A DNA stretch of 64,000 nt from assembly GCF_029867415.1 (NCBI RefSeq), contig NW_026705236.1, positions 811,170 through 875,169 of the forward strand. The letters run 5' to 3'. Source of the stretch: Vicia villosa. Taxonomy: Eukaryota; Streptophyta; Magnoliopsida; Fabales; Fabaceae. Both the position numbers and the translations under genes were made by a program. This document shows, piece after piece, positions 50,150 through 60,762 of the stretch; position 1 is the stretch's first letter; each line of letters opens with the position of its first letter. The notes under the pieces were generated by a model, which was given only the letters and a program-made list of their open reading frames with translations, had not been told where the DNA came from and did no database searches.

Positions 50150-50308
50150 TGCACTGACAGTGTAAAATATTTTTACACTGTCAACCAATCACAACCATGT
50201 ATCCAATTAAAACACAATTTTAATTTAAAAAAACTAATATGACATGGCAACTGTAATGATTTTGATTGGATGTATGTGTAAAGTTTGTTTACACTGTCAG
50301 TGCACTAC
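50150..50308. mobile_element. MITE, TGCACTGACAGTGTAAAA family, copy 3
   Basis: Both ends present: TGCACTGACAGTGTAAAA at left and CACTGTCAGTGCACTACC at right. Confidence 0.8.
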
Positions 50309-50980
50309 CACTAAACTCTAAAATAAATACGTTAAAAGTTACTACTCATAAAAAAATAAAAAATAAAACAAATATGTAGAAATATTTTATAATTTATGAT
50401 AGTTAAATTCAAAATATAAAAAAAATGATTTAATAGAAAGTAAATCTTTATTTCATAAAAAATTAATATACAATTTTTTAAAAAAAAATATTTTGATTTT
50501 ATATTATTAAAGTATTAAAAAATCCTTATAAACTTTAAACTATCATATAACTTAATGTTAGTTCTATTTTTAAATTATTATTTTTATAATTCAATTCTTT
50601 AACATATATTTTTTGGTTAACTTATAAGTGTATTTAATTTTTATATTAAGTCAATCTTTAAGTAGTTAAGCGTTATAGATTTAATTATGTTATATTTTTA
50701 TAACTGATATCTGTGCACAAGTGTTATAAAAAAATATTTGTGTTATTTTTTAAATATAATTATATTTGTATTATTATTATTATTATTGTTATACAATTTT
50801 TCTTACATTAACGCATTAAAAATTCAAAACTCAAAAATTTGTTTTCCCTTTTTTAATAAATTAACAAAAAATATATACATTTAGAAATATAAATATAAAT
50901 TCAAATTTTCAAGAAATTCTAATAAAAATATATACTAATAGAAATAAATAAAAAATTAACTTAAAAATTAAGTGATTCAA

Positions 50981-51950
50981 ATTTTAATGCAATTTCTAAT
51001 TTACTTTAAAATACATATAACATTAAGTTATAACTACGTATTTGAGTTTTTATTACATACTCTTTATATAAAGTTTTAAAAATTTTAAAAACATCATAAT
51101 GTAACCGTTATACTTTCAATAATTTTAATGAATTAAACTTTAAAATACACAATTAATTTATCGCATTAAAGGTTCCAAAACATAAAAAGTAACCATTATT
51201 TATATCAATTGTTATATTGGAACTCCCATATATAAAACTTATTTATATTATTATTTTTGAATATAGAATTTTTAAAATTTTTTTATTTTGAAATTTTAAT
51301 GTTATTAGTATTGTTGTTAGACAATTTTTCAATTTTTTTTATTTTAATGCAATTTCTAATTTACTTTAAAATACATATAACATTAAGTTATAACTACGTA
51401 TTTGAGTTTTTATTACATACTCTTTATATAAAGTTTTAAAATTTTTAAAAACATCATAATGTAACCGTTATACTTTCAATAATTTTAATGAATTAAACTT
51501 TAAAATACACAATTAATTTATCGCATTAAAGGTTCCAAAACATAAAAAGTAACCATTATTTATATTAATTGTTATATTGTAACTCCCATATATATAAAAC
51601 GTATGGGCAATGCTAACGAGTGCCCCAGGGGCACTGGTTAAGAAATTAAAAAGGTAAGTTGAGCATTGTTTAATAAAGTAAAAAGATATGTTTTTATCCA
51701 AAATATATGTATTAAATACATTGAAAATATAAATAATTAACTTTTTTAAAGAAGATTAAGTGTATTCATTGAATTGAATCTAGAATATTTTCTTAATTTA
51801 GAATGCTTAACCAGTGCCCCTGGGGCACTCGTTAGCATGACCCAAAACGTATTTATATTATTACTTTTGAATATAGAATTTTTAATTTTTTTTTATTTTG
51901 AAATTTTAATGTTATTAGTATTGTTGTTAGACAATTTTTCAATTTTTTTT
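50981..51950. repeat. 360-bp tandem repeat, two full units and a partial
   Basis: 50981-51340 repeats from 51341 with an exact 360-bp offset and very few differences. The second unit is split by the MITE at 51605-51843 and resumes at 51853-51950. A more diverged partial copy lies at about 52560-52800. All AT-rich and non-coding. Confidence 0.9.
51605..51843. mobile_element. Mutator-type MITE, perfect 9-bp target duplication
   Basis: 239 bp with about 38-bp near-perfect inverted ends (GCTAACGAGTGCCCCAGGGG at left, complement at right). AAAACGTAT is repeated at 51596-51604 and 51844-51852. A nine-base duplication with long TIRs fits a MULE-derived MITE. It sits inside the 360-bp repeat. Confidence 0.93.
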
Positions 51951-53199
51951 TAAATTTAAGATATTGAAAAATTCAAGACTGAATAAAATAATTTTTCATT
52001 ATTTGTTAAATATATAAAAATATATGCTCATAGAAACATAAATAGAAATATAATATAAATTTAAAACTTTAATATTATTATTGTTTATGTTAGACAATTT
52101 TTTTTTTTTACATTACAACATTGACAAGCTCAAAACTCAAAAAAAATAGTTTTCCATTTCTTAATACCTATATAAAAACATATACATATAGAAATGGAAA
52201 TAAAATATAGATTTAAAATTTCAATATTATAATAATCATTATTATATTTCTAATATATTTTTCCACTGTTTAATTAATTAAGAAAAATACATACTTATAA
52301 AAATAAAAATAAAAAAAATAAAAATATAAACTTAAAATTTTGAAATTTTAATATTATTGTTATTATAAGTTTTGTTAGACAATTTTTTTTACATTAAGTA
52401 ATTGAAAAATTCCAAACTCTAAAAATATTTTTCATTTTTTAATAAATTAATAAAAAATATATACTCATACAAATAGAAATATAACTTCAAAATTTTCAAC
52501 TAACTCCAATAAAAATATATACTTATAGAAATATAAATTAAATTAAATTCAAATTTAGTGGTTCATATTCTAATGCAGTTTCTAATTTACATATTTTTGA
52601 GTTTTTATTAGATACTCTTTATATAATTTTTTAAAATTTTAAAAACATCATAATGTGACAGTTAGTCTTTCAATCATTTTAATTCATTAAACTTTAAAAT
52701 ACACAATTAATTCTAATGCATTAAAAAGGTTTAAAAGTAAACGTTATTTATATTAATTCTCATATTTATATTAATTAATATATTGTAACTCCCATATATA
52801 TTAATTCTTATTTATATTTATATTTTATTATTCTTTATAAATACCTCCTTCATTCTCAGTATTTCGTCATCTCATTACACACGATTATTTTACTAACAAT
52901 TAAATTATTTGGATTTGCCAAAATGTCTAAGATACAATATTTTGAAAACATATCAATATCCAATATTTTGTATATTTAAAACATATCAATATACAATATT
53001 TTGTATGTTTAAGATTAAATTTATGATATGTTATTGTTTTGTTGTTTGTAGGTATCTCTTCCATGATAACTCTTGAGTATTTGAGATTTTGAAGGGGTTG
53101 AAATTAAGTTGAAGATTAGATTCACACAAATCTAGCCGAGGATGGAAGTCTCAATATGTTGATGCTTGGTGAATATGTATTATTTTTATTAGTGTATAT
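51951..53199. other. AT-rich DNA, candidate promoter near the right end
   Basis: No gene recognised. At 52826-52860 a CTTTATAAATACCTCC motif is followed by C/T-rich sequence, an ATG at 52922 with an 18-codon frame, and an acceptor-like TTGTTTGTAG at 53050. It could be the start of a small gene or non-coding RNA cut by the copia element. Unproven. Confidence 0.35.
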
Positions 53200-53665
53200 T
53201 GTTGTAAATTATTAATTATAATTAATAATATGGGTGTGTTCCAAAATGACAAGGAAAATATGCTAGTGGATTTGAATTTTGAATTTGAAAGTTGGCAACT
53301 CTTCATGAATTGTTGCAACCGTTGGTGAACCATGCTATGGGCCAAAAGTCATAACTCTTGGAAAAGAAATTGTTTCACCAAGGGTCGCTACCTTGTGAAA
53401 CAATATCAGCATGGCCTATAAAAGCATAATTTCGGATTCAGAATTAAGAATACAAATATTCAAATCCTCTAGAATAATTCCAGAGCACTATTCGCTACAT
53501 TCGAGTTTTCGCCGGTCTTGCGCAAACTCGAGAAGGCTGAATTATCCTGGGTATTCCTGCGTAGAAACTCCAAGACAAATTGGGAGTGCTTGAAATACTA
53601 TAAGGAAAGTGTTCCGTACACGATTCTAGCCTCGATTCTATTCGGTTGAAATTAATTTTCTAACA
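53200..53665 (+). repeat. Left LTR of copia element
   Basis: 466 bp from TGTTGTAAATT to TTTTCTAACA. It contains a short frame (53411-53593) that is repeated in the right LTR, so it is LTR sequence and not a gene. Confidence 0.96.
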
Positions 53666-54989
53666 ATCTTATAGTATTACAAATAATGGCAATCGAGGAT
53701 CCGTATCAAGAATTGTCATCATGATTTCGGGTACGTTTTTATTATTTCTCATAAAAAATTAGCACTGGAAATTATAATATCAACAATATTATAAATAGAA
53801 CTTTTCTATAAATTGATAGATTATTGATATCGTTATTATGATTTTCCAAGATCATAATATTCATTTCGGAAATTATTATATATTGATATTGATCATTGAA
53901 TAATCTTTGTAATCTGTAATGTATAGTGATATATCTCAAATAAGCATATTTGAAAATGTCAATATGCATTGTTCTAAAAAATAATGAAAACGTAAAACTG
54001 ATGAATTGATTTGTTTTTTATTTTGTTGACAAATGATGAATTGATTTGTTAGTTTGTAATTATCACTTGTTTAGGAACGTAAGACAATTGCATATTACAA
54101 TAGTGCATTATTTCTCTGGCAGTTTTTCATACACATACAACGTTATTACGTAATTTATTTGTACAAAAAAAAGAATAATATATGCATCAATTTTAATTCT
54201 AAGTTGGCAATGCAGTATTATACATATAATTTGTTTTAAAGAAAACCCGGCACCGTTTTGTGAATGAACAGATGCCATGATTCGGCATAACATTGTGACA
54301 ATTCATTTTATTATTAAGAAGGCAAGTATAAATTTACTATTAGAATATATCCATGCATATATACAGTAAGCAATTATGTGTTTTGGTATTGTGTTATCTT
54401 TATGAGTTTCAATACTGTCTTAACTTAAATATGTAAAAGTAACACATTTGATTTTATATTGTTTTCTATTTTAAATTCATCTAATACACAATCATGTATA
54501 TTATGTGTATATTTTATATTGTGAATTCAAATTATGAAATTGAATTTTAATTTGGATTTTATGGGAATAACATGTTTGTATTCAAAGAGATTTATTATTA
54601 TAAGACATATAGTGGTAATTCAAAATTAATAAAATTATTTAGATTTTAAATTTGGAGTCTAATGATTGAATCCTGAGATATGGAATTTTTATTTATTTAT
54701 TTTGAACCTTATCTCGGAGGATAAGGATTTCGAGTCGTACAAATAAGAACCTTGTGAAGAAGGTTCTCTACAGATTGTTGAAATACAAATAGAAAGTTCA
54801 TCAATGATTGTTGAAAAACAACTTGAACTTAGAATAAGCAGAAAGTCCAAAATGCTAAGAATCTAAAATCGAACAAAATCGCTTTTCGACTTATTTCTCT
54901 TGTGTAGAAGGAAATAATGAGAGATTTGTTCGTAAGATTCCTATTATTCTTCAAGTGGAAGATGGTACTAAGAGTTACAAGGAATAACT

Positions 54990-56855
54990 TCAAAGGATTC
55001 ATCCTTTTGATATGATGTTATCCAAGAAGAAATGGATTCAAAAATGTCAAACCATACTTGGTTTGATGCAAGTGAGTGTTTAGAAGGAAGTACCATAAAT
55101 ATGGTACACTAAACACCTACAAGTCTAGGTTAATAGCCAAGTGTTTAGACAAAAGGAATGTGTTAATTATTTAAACACATATGCACTAGTAGCAAGAACG
55201 ACAACAATTAAAAGTATTGTTTGCATTAGTTTTTGCATGAACTTATAGTTCATCAAAAGGATGTCAAAATGACATTTTCTAAAATGGAGATCTCGATGAG
55301 GAGATTTACATGGAGAAATCAGAAGGTTATATACTTCATGTTAATGAACAAATAGTGTACAAGCTTGTTAAATCCTTGTATGGATTAAAACAAACACCGA
55401 AACAATGACATTAAAAGTTTGAATTTGTCATTGTAAGATTCTTCGATTAAGGAGGAAACTTACAAATTAAAGAGGAGACACGCAAGTTAGGGGGAGAATT
55501 CCCAATCTTATCAAAACAAGAATTCAAAGAGTTTGTCATCATCAAAAAGGGGGAGATTGTGAAGAATATATCTTATATCTAGTTTTGATGAAGACAAAGA
55601 CTATCAAAGAAGAAAGAGGATCAAAAGTGTCATGTACATCAATGATGTGGTTGATCAAGAAGGTTGAACATAGAAGTTCAAGAGAAGATTTGAGAGAAGT
55701 GAACATAACTAAGGTACTCATTACAATTAATACTATTTATTTTAAATTGCTCATAATTTAATCTCTCACTTCATCTAAAAACCTTCTTGCATCATCATGC
55801 ATGATTATCTAAAACACCTTTTTCATCTAATTCTTGTGATAAGTGTTTGTACATAAAGTTGTGTAAGAATATTGTGATATTCCTTTGTCTCTATGTTGAT
55901 TACATGTTGATCATTAGCAACGAGATGAATGAGATCTTAGAAACAAAGAGGTTTCTAGCTTCCACATTCAAGATGAAAATCTTGAAATAGTGGACACTCT
56001 TTTCGATTAAAGTAAAGCGAAAGAGTGGGGGTTGAGAAAACCACATTCAAGATGAAAGATCTTGGATAAGTTGACACTCTTTTGGAGATCAAAGTAATTC
56101 AAAAATAGTGGGGGTTATGAACTTAGTCAAAGACACTTTGAGAAAGTTCTTGATAAGTTCAAACTATCATGTTTCAAGAAAGTGAATATTCAATTTGATC
56201 TTAGTGTCAAAATGATGATGGAAGAGATGTGGCTTTATTAGAATACCCAAGTGAAATTGGTGTTCTAATGTAATGTACTAGACCTGACATAGCATTTGCA
56301 CTTAGTAAATGAGTAGATTTACTAGCAATCCAAATGGTGAGCATTCCAAGGAAATCACAAGGATTTTGATTATCTTTCAAAACAAAATCTTGACCTCCAT
56401 TATGGTAGGTTTCCTACCATAGTAGAAGGATATACCAATATGAGTTGGATATCGAGTGTTGGAGTTCATATATTTACAACTAAGTGGATATGTACACTAG
56501 TTGGGGTGAAATTTCTTGGAAGAGCAAGAAACAAAGATGCCTCACTCTCTTGACCATGGAGCCATAGTAGTATGTGGATCTCGCTTCCACTGGTCAAGAA
56601 GTTGAATGGTTGAAGGATCTTCTGTTGGAAGTTCCATTGGCTAAAGACGATGTTTCAAAGGTGTAAGTGTAAAATGAAAAATCTGGGCACTGAGGCCTTA
56701 GATATTCTTTCGTGAGAAAATTGATTAAAGATGTAATCATTTAATTCACATATATACGATTGATCTATAATTTGAATGTTTTATTTACTAAACTACTGGC
56801 CAGGGATTTAGTAAAGACAACCTCAAGAGGTGTGAGGTTGAAACTCCTTGAATAA
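54990..56855 (+). pseudogene. Decayed copia reverse transcriptase and RNase H
   Basis: Blocks in order across frames: a EMDSKMSNHTWF region (about 55030), YALVAR, NGDLDEEIYMEKSEGYILH (about 55285-55345), LVKSLYGLKQTPKQ (about 55370-55405), a broken YVDDMLI region near 55893, a WKSKKQRCLTL region near 56520, and LVKTTSRGVRLKLLE near 56810-56850. Stops and indels occur every few dozen codons. Confidence 0.88.
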
Positions 56856-57398
56856 GTGTTCCAACAATGATAGCAACCCAATCTGAAGTTAATACATCTT
56901 AACCTAAGATTCAATGGGTAACAACAAGTCGTTGATTTGGAAGATGGTGCAACGTTTTGTGACAATGTTGACTATTACATAATTGAGGGTTGAGTTTTTA
57001 GAAACTCTTAATGAAGTTCTATATCGAGGAGGATATGTATCTTAAGAAATAGATACAAACTGAACTTCACCTATATGAATTTCAAGATGGTGCCGTCTTA
57101 AAGTGAGAGTTGGAGTTTCTCTCATGAAAAATTCATGAAAACAGGAAAAGCACATGGCCATAAATAGTGCTAGGCGAGATATGTAGGCGAAGAACCTTTA
57201 AAGAGTGTGTGTGTATAGTAACGCCGGTCTGATCACATGGGATAACGGTTCAAAGCATAGCTACCTAACGTTCCGATTAGGCTTTGCGTTGTCTTTACTA
57301 AGGTTAAGTTCAAATCGAAAGATACCTAACTGTATTAACACTCTTTTGCTTTCTATATTCTAGAATTAGACTTGTCATTATTAGAACAAGTGGGGGAT

Positions 57399-57864
57399 TG
57401 TTGTAAATTATTAATTATAATTAATAATATGGGTGTGTTCCAAAATGACAAGGAAAATATGCTAGTGGATTTGAATTTTGAATTTGAAAGTTGGCAACTC
57501 TTCATGAATTGTTGCAACCGTTGGTGAACCATGCTATGGGCCAAAAGTCATAACTCTTGGAAAAGAAATTGTTTCACCAAGGGTCGCTACCTTGTGAAAC
57601 AATATCAGCATGGCCTATAAAAGCATAATTTCGGATTCAGAATTAAGAATACAAATATTCAAATCCTCTAGAATAATTCCAGAGCACTCTTCGCTACATT
57701 CGAGTTTTCGCCGGTCTTGCGCAAACTCGAGAAGGCTGAATTATCCTGGGTATTCCTGCGTAGAAACTCCAAGACAAATTGGGAGTGCTTGAAATACTAT
57801 AAGGAAAGTGTTTCGTACACGATTCTAGCCTCGATTCTATTCGGTTGAAATTAATTTTCTAACA
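57399..57864 (+). repeat. Right LTR of copia element
   Basis: 466 bp, same as the left LTR except for A/C in the GAGCACT block and C/T in the GTGTTYCG block. Confidence 0.96.
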
Positions 57865-57886
57865 TATATGATTTAAAATTTTATAT

Positions 57887-57892
<6 letters not shown>

Positions 57893-57940
<48 letters not shown>
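57893..57940. repeat. (AT)n microsatellite
   Basis: About 24 AT units just outside the copia right LTR. Confidence 0.97.
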
Positions 57941-57943
<3 letters not shown>

Positions 57944-58616
57944 TAATTTTCTTCTTATTTATGAATAGTATGGAAAAATTCATGCAAATATTAGAAAAAT
58001 GAAATACATATATTTTCATTTGACATTATATTATGTCATTGCTACTCTAGAGGTATATGTACTAAAATTATTTAAAGAATAATAGTTTCACTATATGTAA
58101 CCTCTTACTAAACTTTTTGAGCATGCTAATAAACAATTTTTTTTTTACATATAATGCTATTTTTATACACATTTAAACTAAATTTTATATATTGTAACTT
58201 TTTTGATTCCACAATTCTCTGCTGACAAAATAAATAATAGTTAAGTTTTTCTTATAACAAGATCAATGGGTTAATTTTTTTCTCTTTCAAAATAAAATTT
58301 ATTGAGGATTAAAGTATGATGATTAATTTTAATAATTTTATGTATTGTTCTATTATATAAAAAAATTTAATAAAATGATGATATAAAATCTTATCTACCA
58401 AAATTATGCTTATAAAAAATATATACTTTTAAAAACATTTCTTTTTATTAAATTTTATAATTTTTAATTATAAATTTTTTAATGAAATATTTAATTCTCA
58501 CCTTAATAGTTCTTATTTTAATTAATAAAAAAATTATAATCTCTTTTTTGTCTAATTCTCACTTTTAATTTTCATTTAAATAGGTTAATATTCTAACGTC
58601 TTTTAACATAAAATAT
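57941..58616. other. AT-rich DNA, nothing recognised
   Basis: May be internal sequence of the Helitron ending at 59862; no gene. Confidence 0.4.
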
Positions 58617-58624
58617 ATTAGCAA

Positions 58625-59118
58625 CAGGGCCGGCCCAACACATCTCGAGGCCTAAGGCGAAATTCAAAATTAAATATTTTTAATATAATAAAAATATTCT
58701 TTTAAAATTAATATATTTTAGATGTTTAAACATATAAAGTCATTAAATTATCATAATTAACTTCATTTAATATTTTATTTTAATTGATAATAAAAATAAC
58801 TCATCTAAATACTCTTCTCATTATATAAAAAAATCATAATTAAAAACAATGCCAAAATTGTTTTAAAAAATTTAATCAAATCTCTTATTATATTAAAAGA
58901 AACTCAAAAAATTATTTTATACAAATGTGAAATTTAAATTAACAAATCAAACAATGATATTATTAATATATATTATTTGTTATTATTTAATTGATATATA
59001 ACATAATTTAAAAATTTATTTTTTTAAAAAAAATAATTAAAATAATTATATAAATATACGATAAAAATGTGAGGCCCTAGGCGGTAGCCTTGGTGGCCTA
59101 CCCCTAGGGCCGGCCCTG
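58625..59118. mobile_element. hAT MITE, perfect 8-bp target duplication
   Basis: 494 bp with ends CAGGGCCGGCCC and GGGCCGGCCCTG. ATTAGCAA occurs on both sides (58617-58624 and 59119-59126). AT-rich interior, no transposase. Confidence 0.95.
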
Positions 59119-59831
59119 ATTAGCAATTGTTTTCTCTTTCCTCAATAAAAATAAGAAAAAATCATTATTATAAAAAAAAATTACATCAAATACTCTTATA
59201 ACTTATAATATATTTATGTTATATTTTTTATATTTAAATTTAAATATTATAATATAAAATCTATGTTTCTATATACCTCATAAAAAACATCTCTCAAGTA
59301 AAAATTAAAATACAATATATCATGTGAAAGAATAATATCTCTTCTATTTCTTAATCGACTAAAAAGTATTTAATTTTTTACTTAACTATCAATTGAACTG
59401 TTCATTTCATAAAACTCATCATTTTTTAAATTTTATTTCTTACCATTTTTGCTTTTATTTTCTTTCATTATCATTTTAATAGTCATTGAAATTATAATTA
59501 ATACACATTATAATGATGATGATACATAATATGATGTTAACGAATGAACAAGTATTTTAAAATATTTTAATTTTGTTGGCATTCATTTAAAGAATTATCT
59601 TTGAAAAAATGACAAGCACTCATTAAAATGTTGATATGGTGTAAATCAATTTAATTAATAAAAAAAGTTATATTACCATAATAATTTCATAGTATTAAAT
59701 ATGTTTATATTATATTATAGATTTTTACTCACTTTTTAAAATGATTGTATTGAACATGATTAAAAAACAAATTCAATATAAAATATCAATACAAATATAT
59801 TTTATATGTATCCATAACAATTTAATAAAAT

Positions 59832-59862
59832 TAATCCGCGCATCGCGCGGGTAGCCGTCTAG
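59832..59862 (+). mobile_element. Helitron 3' terminus
   Basis: A perfect 6-bp stem, CCGCGC-ATC-GCGCGG, ends ten bases before CTAG followed by T (59859-59863). This is the Helitron 3' end signature. The 5' TC end was not found; it is probably upstream, with the hAT MITE at 58625 nested inside. Confidence 0.8.
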
Positions 59863-59907
59863 TTAATTAAAGTTGTTAAGTCTCTTAAGGAGTTCTTGGC
59901 GCCAAAA

Positions 59908-60592
59908 TGAATGATATTTTTTTTGTGAATCAATATAAACTTTGATTAATTCAAAAACAGCTCTATACATGGCGATCGCTCGGATCCAGCCCATCAAAAA
60001 TCAAACAAAGACAAACAAAAACCCACAAAAAAACCAAGACTACTAGCTCATCAACCTAGCCATGTACTCTCTAGTCTTTTTATGAAACCACCCCCTGTAC
60101 ACTATCATATCTATTATCACTTCCTCAACTTTCCTATCTTGTATACTATTTCCAAAAAAAAAATTCATTTCGATATCTCCACACTTCGTATATGCACTCA
60201 GTGGCTGCTAACTTGAGAATGGCGGCTTGTCGGCTTTTCCCTTTGCTTTTCTTCGCAATCCAATCAAACTCCTGCTCCCATCCAAGGGGGTCATGGTCCA
60301 CCTGAATCCATTCAAATACATGTTTCCAAATAGCCTTCATTTCAACACACTCAAAGAAGAGGTGTTGTTGACTCTCCTCTGCCTCACAGAAATAACATGT
60401 GTTTGTGTCTATCATCCCCCACTTGTGTAATCTTACTTTAGTGGCTAACCTCCTGTGGCAAGCAATCCACATTTGGAACACTGCCCTAAGTCGAGCTAAG
60501 TTTCCATATAGCATATGATTCCAATTGACTTGTTGTTGGTTCTCATGTAGTGCCATGTATGTCTCTTTCATTTTGAACTTTTCTCTTTGTAA
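59908..60592 (-). pseudogene. LINE ORF2 C-terminus with zf-RVT, minus strand
   Basis: On minus the frame (60146-60592) encodes the RVT zinc-binding domain: YGNLARLRAVFQMWIACHRR, then CYFCEAEESQQHLFFEC (C-x2-C, H, C) and an AATECIYEVWRYRN block. A frameshift in an A-run at about 60150 separates the last part (EEVIIDMIVYRGW). A poly(A) equivalent (T-run at 59909-59917) marks the 3' end. The 5' part is cut by a CACTA end at 60593. Confidence 0.85.
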
Positions 60593-60762
60593 CACTACAA
60601 CATTTTGACTATACAGCAACACGGGAAAAGCGTTGCAAAATCATTAAAAACCGTTTCCTTTGCCTATAAGAACGGTTTTAAGACCGTACCAAACCGAGGC
60701 GTTCCTTTAGCCTTTCGCAACGGTTTTCTTAACCAACTGCAACACCTTTTCATGAACCGTAG
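60593..60762 (+). mobile_element. CACTA transposon terminus
   Basis: Starts CACTACAACATTTTG inside the LINE frame. The next 150 bp carry inverted subterminal motifs GCAACGGTT, AACGGTTTTAA and AAAACCGT, typical of CACTA ends. It is cut at 60763 by the Ogre-like LTR; the rest is not in the window. Confidence 0.75.

Larger units (their letters stand above)
53200..57864 (+). mobile_element. Ty1/copia element, near-identical LTRs, decayed interior
   Basis: 4,665 bp with 466-bp LTRs (TG...CA) differing at only two positions. TATAT flanks both sides (53195-53199 and 57865-57869). A polypurine tract AAGTGGGGGAT precedes the right LTR. The interior keeps readable but heavily broken copia pol (54990-56855) and no gag that I can see. 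No standard TGGTATCAGAGC primer site follows the left LTR. The LTRs say recent insertion while the coding says long decay, so it was most likely mobilised in trans. Confidence 0.93.

Noticed and set aside
53411..57792. Two near-identical 60-codon open frames
   Set aside because: Both lie at the same position of the copia LTRs; they are LTR sequence.
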